DNA from: Bacilli bacterium
GTDB taxonomy: Bacteria > Bacillota_I > Bacilli_A > RF39 > UBA660
Length of the DNA: 29,401 nt
Assembly: GCA_022793145.1 (NCBI GenBank)
Contig: JAAWCI010000008.1
Location: forward strand, 1-29,401
Direction of reading: 5' to 3'
Positions 16,067 through 23,539 of the stretch are shown piece by piece. Position 1 is the first letter of the stretch, and every line of letters begins with the position of its first letter. The notes under the pieces are model-generated. The model was not told the DNA's origin. It worked only from the letters and a program-made list of their open reading frames with translations, and did not search any database. Both the position numbers and the translations under genes were made by a program.

Positions 16067-16080
16067 GGGATTTTATTTTT
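16048..16080 (+). terminator. Terminator-like hairpin formed by site D
   Basis: TCTCAAAGT and ACTTTGGGA form a 9-bp stem with one G-U pair and loop GAAAA, followed by TTTTATTTTT on the plus strand. It would stop transcription from segment 2 before it runs antisense into the integrase gene. Confidence 0.6.
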
Positions 16081-17158
16081 ACCTAAAATTACACATCGGA
16101 TTTAAGCTATTCATCAATCTTATTTTGTTATCAAAACTTGGATGTACATATCGATCTAATGTAATCTTCACATTCGAATGACCTAAAATTTCACTTAACG
16201 TTTTTGGATCACAACCATTTTCTATACACCTAGTTGCAAAGGTATGTCTTAATGCATGAAAATTATATTCATTAATATTAATTGACTTCATAATATTTTT
16301 ATAATGATTTGTATAACTTCTTGGTTCAATAAAGTCTTCTGTTCCTGTTAGAAAAAAGCACAATTCTCCCTTTTTTAATTTTTCTAATTTTGAAATTAAA
16401 AAGTTTGGAATAGGAATATTTCTAATAGATGATATAGATTTAGGCTCATCTAATATTACAATTGTTTTATTTCTGACATTTTTATTATCATTTTTTACAC
16501 GTATCAAAGTCTTCTCAACCCGAATAACATTGTTTTCTAAGTCAATGTGTTCCCATTTTAAACCACATAACTCACCAATTCTAAGACCTGTATATAAGCA
16601 TAGTAGAATTCCCATACTTTCTTCTGTTGTAGAACAACTTAATTTTTGTTCTAATAACAATTGATGTTCTTTGGTAAGTATTTGAATTTCCTTTTTCGGA
16701 ATCTTAGGCATTGAAATTCTGATATCTACATTATGATATTTTAATATTTGTTGTAGCATAATAAGTATGTCTTTTACTGTTTTTGGCGCTAATCCTTGAC
16801 TTAACAATTTTTCAGTAAATTCATTAACAATATTTTTATTAATTTGTTTTCGTTTATATTTTCCAAATGCTGGTATAAGATGTGCATAAGCCATATATTC
16901 ATAATTTGAATAAGATGATTTTTTACAAGATATTTTAACACTTCTAAGCCAATTATAGATATCCCCACTAAATAATAATTTATCAATAGGAATTTTTGGA
17001 ACTAATAGATTTTGATATTTTTTCAATACCTCTTCTCTACTTCTAGCATAAATGAAGCCATAACTTGTTTTACCATCCTCTCTTATTCCTTTTTTATATT
17101 TTATAAAATATCTCCCATCCTTTCTCAAATAAATTTTTTCTTGCTTCTTATTTTCCAT
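16079..17158 (-). CDS. Tyrosine recombinase / phage-type integrase
   Basis: The 359-aa protein has the full layout of a tyrosine integrase: an N-terminal arm-binding-like region (about 1-55, KIYLRKDGRYFIKYKKG), a core-binding SAM-like domain (65-145) and a catalytic domain (160-359). All active-site residues are visible: R193 (YTGLRIGE), K240 (DEPKSISS), H301 and R304 (HALRH), H327 (LGHSN) and the nucleophile Y337 (LDRYVHPS). It is therefore likely active. It flanks invertible segment 2, and no excisionase, relaxase or phage structural genes are present, so it may act as an invertase for the two switches, as the integrase of a small island, or both. I found no tRNA gene or convincing att repeats flanking the island. 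Confidence 0.93.
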   Translation of the reverse strand: MENKKQEKIYLRKDGRYFIKYKKGIREDGKTSYGFIYARSREEVLKKYQNLLVPKIPIDKLLFSGDIYNWLRSVKISCKKSSYSNYEYMAYAHLIPAFGKYKRKQINKNIVNEFTEKLLSQGLAPKTVKDILIMLQQILKYHNVDIRISMPKIPKKEIQILTKEHQLLLEQKLSCSTTEESMGILLCLYTGLRIGELCGLKWEHIDLENNVIRVEKTLIRVKNDNKNVRNKTIVILDEPKSISSIRNIPIPNFLISKLEKLKKGELCFFLTGTEDFIEPRSYTNHYKNIMKSININEYNFHALRHTFATRCIENGCDPKTLSEILGHSNVKITLDRYVHPSFDNKIRLMNSLNPMCNFR

Positions 17159-17208
17159 AAATATTTCTCCTCTCGAATAAATATCATACAGAAAATAATT
17201 TCAATTAT

Positions 17209-17240
17209 AAAAAAAAGTGCTAACACAGTAACACTTTTTA
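17209..17240 (-). terminator. Terminator after the DUF2207 operon
   Basis: On the minus strand AAAGTG pairs with CACTTT, extended by GTTA/TAGC, around CTGTGT and followed by eight T residues. It begins at the stop codon of the 120-aa gene and separates the core operon from the island. Confidence 0.8.
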
Positions 17241-17600
17241 TCCATCTATGATGACATCACCAATTTGAAAACCTTTATATAACTCTACTGTAATAAGATG
17301 CTGATCTAATTTACTATCCAAATAAGAAAAGCTAGCCAACGATTCTGCTTCTACATAAATAGTTGGAGTTCCAATCTTTTCTAAAATTTGTTCTCTAGAT
17401 AATTCGTTTATATACCACTCATCTTTTTCAAATTTTATAAATAAAGCATTTTCAATTTCTTCTTTTTTCTCTTTGTAAAAACTTACAAGTTGCTTTCCAT
17501 ATTCTACCAAACTATCCGTTACATCGTCTTCTGTAATAATAATTTTCATTTCTTCAAACTGATATTCATATCCATATTCTGTTTTTTTTATTTCTTCCAT
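17238..17600 (-). CDS. Small acidic protein of unknown function
   Basis: The 120-aa protein is rich in Glu, Lys and aromatic residues, and has no signal or membrane segment. It reads as alternating strands and two charged helices (DDVTDSLVEYGKQLVSFYKEKKEEI; SREQILEKIG). I do not recognise the family. GGAGG precedes the ATG 11 bp after the DUF2207 stop, so the two genes are co-transcribed and may be functionally linked. Confidence 0.72.
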   Translation of the reverse strand: MEEIKKTEYGYEYQFEEMKIIITEDDVTDSLVEYGKQLVSFYKEKKEEIENALFIKFEKDEWYINELSREQILEKIGTPTIYVEAESLASFSYLDSKLDQHLITVELYKGFQIGDVIIDG

Positions 17601-17611
17601 ATTTCTCCTCC

Positions 17612-19507
17612 TTAAAAGCGTCCTCCACCGGAACCGCCACCAAACGATCCTCCTCCTCCAGAGAAGCCTCCGCCAAATCCGCCTCCTGAAGAATTAGAAG
17701 AATTTGCTATTGATTGTGCAGAATAAGCATTATTCATTGCAGTTGTCATAGCTCCAGACATAATACGATTAAACACCATCATATCTCTCATTGTTCTCAT
17801 ACTATAATGAATATCAACAAAGTCCACATCATTAAATTCACTCACTCGTAATTGCATCGTCTTAGAAAGTTTATCTGCACATCCTAAACTTACAGCATAA
17901 ACCAAATATTTCTCCCACAACACAATTTCTGGCAAATCTTTTTTATCCATTGTACCAAAATCTTCCATAAATTTCTTTAATGCTTTCCATTTCAAATAAT
18001 GATCATTTCCTTTTGGCGTTTTTTTCGTAAATGATAAAAAGTAAATTAAAGAAACTAAGGCCAATATAAAAATAATAATTCCAAATACAAAAATATATCT
18101 GAATGCTAATACAGCAAGAACAAATCCTAATATAGAATAAAGACTAGATTTTAACTTAATCCCAGTTTTATTCTCATAAAAATTTTCTTGTCTTGCTTCT
18201 TCTGTTGCTAAATTCTTCCATTGATTGAAATTATTAATAAAGGAAGAATAACCAGATCTTGCTTTTTTCTTAAGTTCCTTTAAAGTAATTTCATTATCTT
18301 TAAAAATCAGTTTAATTAATTGGCGATCAGAAGCGCTCATTAAAGCTTCATTTTCATGATAAACAAGTTTATAGTCCTTTTTATCTAATGGTTCAAATGT
18401 AACTACTTTTTTATAAATTAAATTTAATAAACAAGCTGATAAGTCATTATTACTAACATTCTGATGAAGTAAATATCCAACGGTTGAAGGATTATAATCG
18501 GCTGGAAAATCCCTAAAATATTGCGTTTTAAATGTAGAATCATACTCTTTATCATGTTTTTTATATACATTAAAAATTAAGAATCCCAATCCAATCAGCC
18601 AAGCTCCACCAGAAATACCAGAAACAACAGTCATAAATAATGTTATTTTTTTATCTCTCGCTACTTTTTTTCTTGCTTCTTCTCTTTTTTGATTGGCAAT
18701 TTCTGCTTTTTCAGTTTCCACTTCCACAATTGTATCAAGAGCTTCTACATGAGAAAACTTAGTAGAACCTTTCACTGCTTCTCTATCAAATACAAAACGG
18801 GTATCTATTGCTGTATTCTCATACAAGTCATCAACAGTAATAATAATGTGATCGGTTCCATCTAATTCTATATTTCCAACTAATGGTCCATGAGCATATC
18901 CTTTTAATAAATTTTGATTACTTGGAATATAAATGTCTGCTTTAAAATGATGTATGCTTTCTCTAAAGTTGTCATTAAATATATTCCAACCTATTTCTGC
19001 GACATCTTCATGAACAACTGCCATATTTTTAATTATGTATTCTAAATAGAAGAAATGCTTTTTTGAAGAAGGGTTATAAATTCGATAACTTACTCCCGAA
19101 CTTGTTCTATTTTCTGTATAAACTCCAAACTCTCCTGCCGATGCATGATAAGTTTTTGTAAATTTTGTTCCACGAGTTTTCATTTCTGCCCAAGAAATAG
19201 AATCTGTATAAGGAATGGCTCTTATTTGAACTAAATTTATATCAGTACCATTATAAATATTACTTCCATTAAAAGATTCTTTATCCCCAGTGAAATTGGA
19301 CGCTAAAATGTTCTCAAAATCAATATCACGATCCATTCCATTAAATGTGCCATTCATTAAAAAGGCCTCTCTTACATATAAATCTCCATTTTCTAAAACT
19401 GTGACATGCATATTAAAATTTTCAATTCCATAGTCACTTGCTTTTACTCCCATAGGAATAAGAATGCAAGTAATGAAAAAGATAAATACACCAAATATTT
19501 TCTTCAT
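17612..19507 (-). CDS. DUF2207-domain membrane protein
   Basis: The 631-aa protein matches the DUF2207 family. It has a signal peptide (1-24, cleavage near VKAS), an extracytoplasmic DUF2207 domain (about 25-250, starting YGIENFNMHVTVLENGDLYVREAF), a membrane segment near 283-310, a cytoplasmic region, a further hydrophobic pair near 458-495 (LYSILGFVLAVLAFRYIFVFG), and a C-terminal Ser/Gly-rich tail ending in repeated GGGFGGG and GGGSGGG units. The glycine tail is a family trait. AAGGGTGAT precedes the ATG. An extended -10 promoter (TGATATAAT, core at 19526-19531) lies just upstream. Function is unknown in the family. Confidence 0.9.
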   Translation of the reverse strand: MKKIFGVFIFFITCILIPMGVKASDYGIENFNMHVTVLENGDLYVREAFLMNGTFNGMDRDIDFENILASNFTGDKESFNGSNIYNGTDINLVQIRAIPYTDSISWAEMKTRGTKFTKTYHASAGEFGVYTENRTSSGVSYRIYNPSSKKHFFYLEYIIKNMAVVHEDVAEIGWNIFNDNFRESIHHFKADIYIPSNQNLLKGYAHGPLVGNIELDGTDHIIITVDDLYENTAIDTRFVFDREAVKGSTKFSHVEALDTIVEVETEKAEIANQKREEARKKVARDKKITLFMTVVSGISGGAWLIGLGFLIFNVYKKHDKEYDSTFKTQYFRDFPADYNPSTVGYLLHQNVSNNDLSACLLNLIYKKVVTFEPLDKKDYKLVYHENEALMSASDRQLIKLIFKDNEITLKELKKKARSGYSSFINNFNQWKNLATEEARQENFYENKTGIKLKSSLYSILGFVLAVLAFRYIFVFGIIIFILALVSLIYFLSFTKKTPKGNDHYLKWKALKKFMEDFGTMDKKDLPEIVLWEKYLVYAVSLGCADKLSKTMQLRVSEFNDVDFVDIHYSMRTMRDMMVFNRIMSGAMTTAMNNAYSAQSIANSSNSSGGGFGGGFSGGGGSFGGGSGGGRF

Positions 19508-19525
19508 ACAATCACCCTTACATTC

Positions 19526-19534
19526 ATTATATCA
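19526..19534 (-). promoter_or_regulatory. Extended -10 promoter of the DUF2207 gene
   Basis: The minus strand reads TGATATAAT, with a weak TTGTAT 19 nt further upstream. Confidence 0.5.
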
Positions 19535-19553
19535 TGTTTTAATTTTTATAATA

Positions 19554-19582
19554 CAAAAAAATTAGAAAATATAAATTCTAAT
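19554..19582 (-). terminator. Terminator after spoVAE
   Basis: On the minus strand ATTAGAA (19576-19582) and TTCTAAT (19561-19567) form a 7-bp stem around an A/T loop, followed by seven T residues. It overlaps the spoVAE stop codon. Confidence 0.75.
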
Positions 19583-19928
19583 CTTTTGGCTTAAATATAA
19601 GAGAAAGAAAGAAGGAAAAGATAATTGCAGATGTAATTCCAGAAGCTGTTAAATTAAACATGCCCATAAAAAGAGCCATTAATCCCTGATCCATTGCCAT
19701 ATCCATTGCTCCATGAGAAAGCAAATGCCCAAAACTGGTAATTGGAACTAAAGCTCCTCCACCTGCCCATAAAATAATTTTATCATAAATGCTAAAGGTA
19801 TCTAAGAATGCTCCTACAATGACAAAAATTGTAGTAACATGTCCAGGTGTTAATTTGGTATTATCTAATATCATTTGTCCAAGTAGACAAACAAATCCAC
19901 AAAATAGAAATGAGTTTACAAAAATCAT
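19578..19928 (-). CDS. spoVAE: Stage V sporulation protein AE (SpoVAEb type)
   Basis: The 116-aa protein has three to four hydrophobic segments and the SpoVAE stretches LTPGHVTTIFVIVGAFLDTF and GGGALVPITSFGHLLSHGA. In spore formers the SpoVA proteins form the inner-membrane channel that loads dipicolinic acid into the forespore and releases it at germination. The start overlaps the spoVAD stop by 4 bp (ATGA type). Length agrees with the family. Only AC, AD and AE are present, the conserved minimal set; the AA, AB, AEa and AF genes of Bacillus subtilis are absent from this cluster. Confidence 0.95.
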   Translation of the reverse strand: MIFVNSFLFCGFVCLLGQMILDNTKLTPGHVTTIFVIVGAFLDTFSIYDKIILWAGGGALVPITSFGHLLSHGAMDMAMDQGLMALFMGMFNLTASGITSAIIFSFFLSLIFKPKD

Positions 19929-20914
19929 TCTACCACCTCCAAACTAATAGCATGGGCAATTGCTGGGATAGATAACTTTTGATTTACCATAGTAGGAGAA
20001 TGTAGTGCTCCTGTTGCTACCAACAAAATTCTATGATATTCTTTCTTTTTCATCTTGTTTAAAATATAACTATAAGTAACAAGTGGCGCACAAGCTGGCC
20101 CGCTTCCTCCTGCATAAACTGGCTGTTTTTCTCTATCATAAATCATACAAGCAGTATCATTATAATTTTTTAGTTCTATTCCATATTCAGTTTTCATATA
20201 TTCTTTTAGAATATCTCTACCATAAACTCCCAAATCCCCTGTTAATATTAAATCATAGTAGCCAATTTCTCTTTTGGTATCTCTTAAATGTTTAAAGATA
20301 GTATCTGCTGCAGCTGGTGCCATCACTGCTCCCATATGATAAACATCTTTTATCCCTAGATCTACTACACTTCCAACAGTAGAACTATCTACCTTAATTT
20401 GTTCTTTATTACTAGATAAATAAGCACTTGCACTTCCTGTTGTTGTAAAAGTTGCTGTTTTAGGTTTTGGACCTCCATATTCAACTGGATAACGGAATTG
20501 TTTTTCCGCTGTATTATTATGGGAACTTACTGCACAAATACAATTCTTGATTTGCTTATTTTCTACCATATTAGCTCCAATGATAAGTCCTTCTACACTC
20601 GTTGCACAAGCATTGTAAACTCCCATAAAAGGAATACCTAATCTACTAGCTGCATAACTAGAAGAAGCAATCTGATTCAATAAATCGCCAGATAAAAATA
20701 GATCAATATCAAATTTTGTCTTTCCTATTTTAGAAAGTAAAATATCAACACTATCTTCTATCATTTTACTTTCTGCTTGTTCAAACGTATCCATATTTAT
20801 ATAAAAATCATCATAAGTCGCATCATAATAATTTTTTAAAGGCCCTTTTTGTTCATACGGCCCTGCTACTGTACTTGTCGCATTGATATAAACATTATTA
20901 TATCTAAATGTCAT
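19925..20914 (-). CDS. spoVAD: Stage V sporulation protein AD
   Basis: The 329-aa protein is SpoVAD, the thiolase-fold subunit that binds dipicolinic acid and sits on the membrane surface next to SpoVAC and SpoVAE. The thiolase-like nucleophile region appears as YNACATSVEGL, and later segments such as DLILTGDLGVYGRDIL and GGSGPACAPLVTYSYIL are typical. Length is near the family norm (about 335). The start overlaps the spoVAC stop and the end overlaps spoVAE, so the three are translationally coupled. Confidence 0.97.
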   Translation of the reverse strand: MTFRYNNVYINATSTVAGPYEQKGPLKNYYDATYDDFYINMDTFEQAESKMIEDSVDILLSKIGKTKFDIDLFLSGDLLNQIASSSYAASRLGIPFMGVYNACATSVEGLIIGANMVENKQIKNCICAVSSHNNTAEKQFRYPVEYGGPKPKTATFTTTGSASAYLSSNKEQIKVDSSTVGSVVDLGIKDVYHMGAVMAPAAADTIFKHLRDTKREIGYYDLILTGDLGVYGRDILKEYMKTEYGIELKNYNDTACMIYDREKQPVYAGGSGPACAPLVTYSYILNKMKKKEYHRILLVATGALHSPTMVNQKLSIPAIAHAISLEVVE

Positions 20915-21354
20915 GCTATCCCTCCTAGCAATAAACGAATAAGTCCAAACGTATAAGCACTCACTACTCCAAATATAATGACTGAACCAGCGAGTTTAAA
21001 CATATTAGCTCCAATACCAGTTACCATTCCTTCTTTACGATATTCTAAAGCTGCACTCATCATAGCATGCGCAAATCCAGTAATGGGAATAATTAAACCA
21101 CATTTTGCAAAATTGACCCATTTGTCAAAAAATCCAAAACAAGTAAACAAACATCCAATAAATATTAATGTAATAATCATGAACATAGTTGCTTCTGATG
21201 TTGGAATATCAAAAAAATATGCATAAAGTTGTCTTAATAATTCTCCTAAAGCCCCCATGAATCCTCCAATAATAAAAGCTATCATTCCATTATAGACTCT
21301 ATTTTCTTTTGGAGTATGTTTATTTACCAAATCTTTATATTTTGTTTTTTCCAT
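20911..21354 (-). CDS. spoVAC: Stage V sporulation protein AC
   Basis: The 147-aa polytopic protein is SpoVAC, reported as a mechanosensitive channel component of the dipicolinate transporter. It has about four hydrophobic segments and the family stretches IGGFMGALGELLRQLY and CGLIIPITGFAHAM. A longer reading frame begins at 21402, but AGGAGG lies 6 nt before the ATG at 21354, and the extra residues are translated from that very Shine-Dalgarno region. It is the first gene of spoVAC-AD-AE. Confidence 0.96.
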   Translation of the reverse strand: MEKTKYKDLVNKHTPKENRVYNGMIAFIIGGFMGALGELLRQLYAYFFDIPTSEATMFMIITLIFIGCLFTCFGFFDKWVNFAKCGLIIPITGFAHAMMSAALEYRKEGMVTGIGANMFKLAGSVIIFGVVSAYTFGLIRLLLGGIA

Positions 21355-21371
21355 GTTTTCCCTCCTAATTT

Positions 21372-21401
21372 TATTATGAAAAATTTTACTTTTTTTATAC
21401 A
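21372..21401 (-). promoter_or_regulatory. Sigma-G-like promoter of the spoVA operon
   Basis: The minus strand has TGTATA (21396-21401), a 17-nt spacer and CATAATA (21372-21378), close to the forespore sigma-G consensus. The implied leader is only about 11 nt but still contains the Shine-Dalgarno sequence. Confidence 0.55.
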
Positions 21402-21517
21402 AAAGGAAAAAACTACCAAAAATAACAAATTTCTTTTTATAAAATGAATTTTAAAATAAATCTAAGAAAAACAATAACTTTTAAAAAAAATATGATATGA
21501 TAACTTTGGTGATACAA

Positions 21518-22666
21518 ATGAAAGCAGTTGGTATTATTTGTGAATATAATCCATTTCATAATGGACACTTATATCACATAAAAAAAATAAAAGAGATGTA
21601 TCCAAATCACATTATCGTTTTGGTTATGAGCGGACCTTTTACAGAACGTGCTGATATTAGCATTTTAACAAAATGGGAAAAAGCTGAAATCGCTCTTTTC
21701 TATGGAGTAGATTTAGTTATAGAATTGCCATTTATTTTTGCAACTGGAAGTGCCGACCTTTTTGCACAAGGTGCTATTACTATCTTAAAAGATTTACAAG
21801 TAGAATACTTAGTTTTTGGAAGTGAAGAAAATGACATTCAGAAATTAACCACACTAGCACTTCTTCAATCAAATAAATTGCATAATGAAAATGTTAAAAC
21901 TTTTCTAAAAGAAGGCTGCAATTATCCAACTGCCCTTTCAAAATCTTTAATGGTATTATCAGGAATAAGAATAACTTCTCCAAATGATTTATTAGGAATT
22001 TCTTATATAAAAGAAATAAAAAAACAAAATGCATCGATTACCCCTATTACAATTCTAAGAACAAATGATTATCATAGTGAAAATTTAGAGCAAATAGGAA
22101 GTGCTAGTAGCATTCGAAAAGCACTAAAAGAAAATAAAAATATTGATGCTTCTGTTCCTTCATTGACCAGTAAATATATTCATCAAAACATTGATATTGA
22201 AAATTTATTTCCTCTTTTAAAATACAAAATCATTTCTGAAAAAGAAAATTTAATTCATTACCATGAAGTAAATGAAAAATTAATACCAAGAATAAAAAAA
22301 ACAATCAACGATTCAAACTCTTTAGATGAATTTATAAAAATGGTCAAAACAAAAAGCGAAACTTATAGCAAAATAAAAAGAATTTGTTTATATGTTCTCT
22401 GTGGTTTAACAAAAAAAGAAGCAAAATTTTATAAAAAACATCCTTATATTCGAGTTTTAGGATTCACAAAAAAAGGAAGACAATATTTAAATCAAATAAA
22501 AAAGGAATTTGCGCTTCCTTATATTTCAAATTATTCTAATGACCACAATCATTTATTAAAATTAGATTTTAGAATTCACCAAATCTATACATTGGCATTT
22601 CCAATAGAATTACAAAAACAATTATTAGAAGAAGAATTTAAAACCCCACCAAAAAAAGGCGATTAA
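21518..22666 (+). CDS. tmcAL: tRNA(Met) cytidine acetate ligase (YlbM)
   Basis: The 382-aa protein is TmcAL/YlbM, which activates acetate with ATP and acetylates cytidine 34 of elongator tRNA-Met (ac4C). The N-terminus has the nucleotidyltransferase HxGH motif in GIICEYNPFHNGHLYH, followed by VMSGPFTERAD and LPFIFATGSADLFAQGAI. The C-terminal helical half is rich in Lys, consistent with tRNA binding. Length is near the usual 390-400. A longer frame opens at 21497, but the ATG at 21518 begins the conserved MKAVGIICEYNP and has GGTGAT upstream. It is transcribed alone, divergently from spoVAC. Confidence 0.95.
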   Translation: MKAVGIICEYNPFHNGHLYHIKKIKEMYPNHIIVLVMSGPFTERADISILTKWEKAEIALFYGVDLVIELPFIFATGSADLFAQGAITILKDLQVEYLVFGSEENDIQKLTTLALLQSNKLHNENVKTFLKEGCNYPTALSKSLMVLSGIRITSPNDLLGISYIKEIKKQNASITPITILRTNDYHSENLEQIGSASSIRKALKENKNIDASVPSLTSKYIHQNIDIENLFPLLKYKIISEKENLIHYHEVNEKLIPRIKKTINDSNSLDEFIKMVKTKSETYSKIKRICLYVLCGLTKKEAKFYKKHPYIRVLGFTKKGRQYLNQIKKEFALPYISNYSNDHNHLLKLDFRIHQIYTLAFPIELQKQLLEEEFKTPPKKGD

Positions 22667-22681
22667 GTGCCTTTTTCTTAT
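22652..22681. terminator. Terminator shared by tmcAL and the CYTH gene
   Basis: AAAAAGGC and GCCTTTTT form an 8-bp stem around the tmcAL stop codon, with T-runs usable in both directions for the convergent genes. Confidence 0.8.
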
Positions 22682-23268
22682 AAATAACAATCCATGCCAT
22701 TCCATAATATTTCTGGATAAGTTGTCCTTACTTCAATATAATTTGTGATATGAATTTCTTTCAAAAAATTTCTTATCATATCAATCCCATTCTTTAAGTC
22801 ATCCAGTTTCCCTTGATATTCAATTTCTACAACCATCCCCAAAACATCAATCAAATCAACATCAAATTCAAAATTTTCAGTATGATAAACTTTTCTTGTT
22901 TTATGATAATGACAACTAGTTACAAATCCAAGAGACTCTAAAATTTTAATCATTTGTTCTCCTGAAGTTAATTTTTCTTCTATCTCATTAGAATATAAAA
23001 ATTGTTCTTTTTCTCCAAATACTTTTTCTTTAAAATTAATGGTATCTCCACTATTACTTTTACGAACTCGAAGTCTTTTCTTCGCATTTTTGAGGCCTTT
23101 TTCATCTATATACAAAAATGGATAATCAGGATTTTCAAAATAGGTATCTTCAATCATTTCCTCTTTTATAAAAGTTGTATGTTCTTCTAAATATCTTGTA
23201 AATGCTTCTTCATCTTGAACCAATATTTTTAATTCAATCTCTACATTTTCATCTCTTGTATCAATCAT
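22678..23268 (-). CDS. CYTH-domain protein
   Basis: The 196-aa protein has the CYTH fold signature: the N-terminal ExExK motif (E10-I-E12-L-K14), paired basic residues in KKRLRVRKS, and acidic residues in later strands (FDVDLIDVLGMVVEIEYQG). Family members bind triphosphates with divalent metal and act as thiamine triphosphatase, tripolyphosphatase or CyaB-type adenylate cyclase; the sequence alone does not decide. Length is standard. It is the last gene of the long operon starting near 27684 and follows the small repeat protein by 9 bp. Confidence 0.9.
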   Translation of the reverse strand: MIDTRDENVEIELKILVQDEEAFTRYLEEHTTFIKEEMIEDTYFENPDYPFLYIDEKGLKNAKKRLRVRKSNSGDTINFKEKVFGEKEQFLYSNEIEEKLTSGEQMIKILESLGFVTSCHYHKTRKVYHTENFEFDVDLIDVLGMVVEIEYQGKLDDLKNGIDMIRNFLKEIHITNYIEVRTTYPEILWNGMDCYL

Positions 23269-23277
23269 TCATCATAC

Positions 23278-23505
23278 CTACTTTCTAAATATACTCTTCA
23301 CTTTCTGTTTTGTACTGAATGGAAAACGCTTTTCCGTTTCTTCATCAATCGATACAGTTTCACCTGCACGAATTATCATAGAAGACGAACCACTTCCAAT
23401 TAATACTTTTTCACCTTTTTTTACATTAATAAACGTTGAACTTCTTCCTGAACCAATCATAACTCTTACATATTCTTCTTTAGGACTTGACTTCTTTTTA
23501 AACAC
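23278..23505 (-). CDS. Small basic protein with a duplicated IGSG-SS motif
   Basis: The 75-aa protein is not recognised. It has an internal duplication: VRVMIGSGRSSTFINVKKGE and VLIGSGSSSMIIRAGE, each an IGSGxSS turn between two strands, then a basic tail (KQKVKSIFRK). This could be a small beta-structured domain. The start is probably GTG at 23505, with AGGTG six nt before it; another in-frame GTG lies three codons upstream. It sits between the deacetylase and CYTH genes. Confidence 0.6.
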   Translation of the reverse strand: MFKKKSSPKEEYVRVMIGSGRSSTFINVKKGEKVLIGSGSSSMIIRAGETVSIDEETEKRFPFSTKQKVKSIFRK

Positions 23506-23539
23506 ACATATCACCTATGTTCAGTATATCATACTTTTT

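Noticed and set aside
14505..16070. Inverted-repeat segments as two MITE copies
   Set aside because: The interiors share only a promoter-like block and are otherwise unrelated, there are no target-site duplications, and each segment sits exactly at the start of a gene.
16801..16986. 61-aa frame inside the integrase gene
   Set aside because: It is an alternative frame within a complete integrase with all catalytic residues; it is not evidence of a frameshift.
12510..17240. Direct att repeats or a tRNA gene flanking the island
   Set aside because: I compared 12510-12620 with 17158-17240 by eye and found only an 8-bp match (AAATATCA), not enough in AT-rich DNA; no tRNA cloverleaf was seen.
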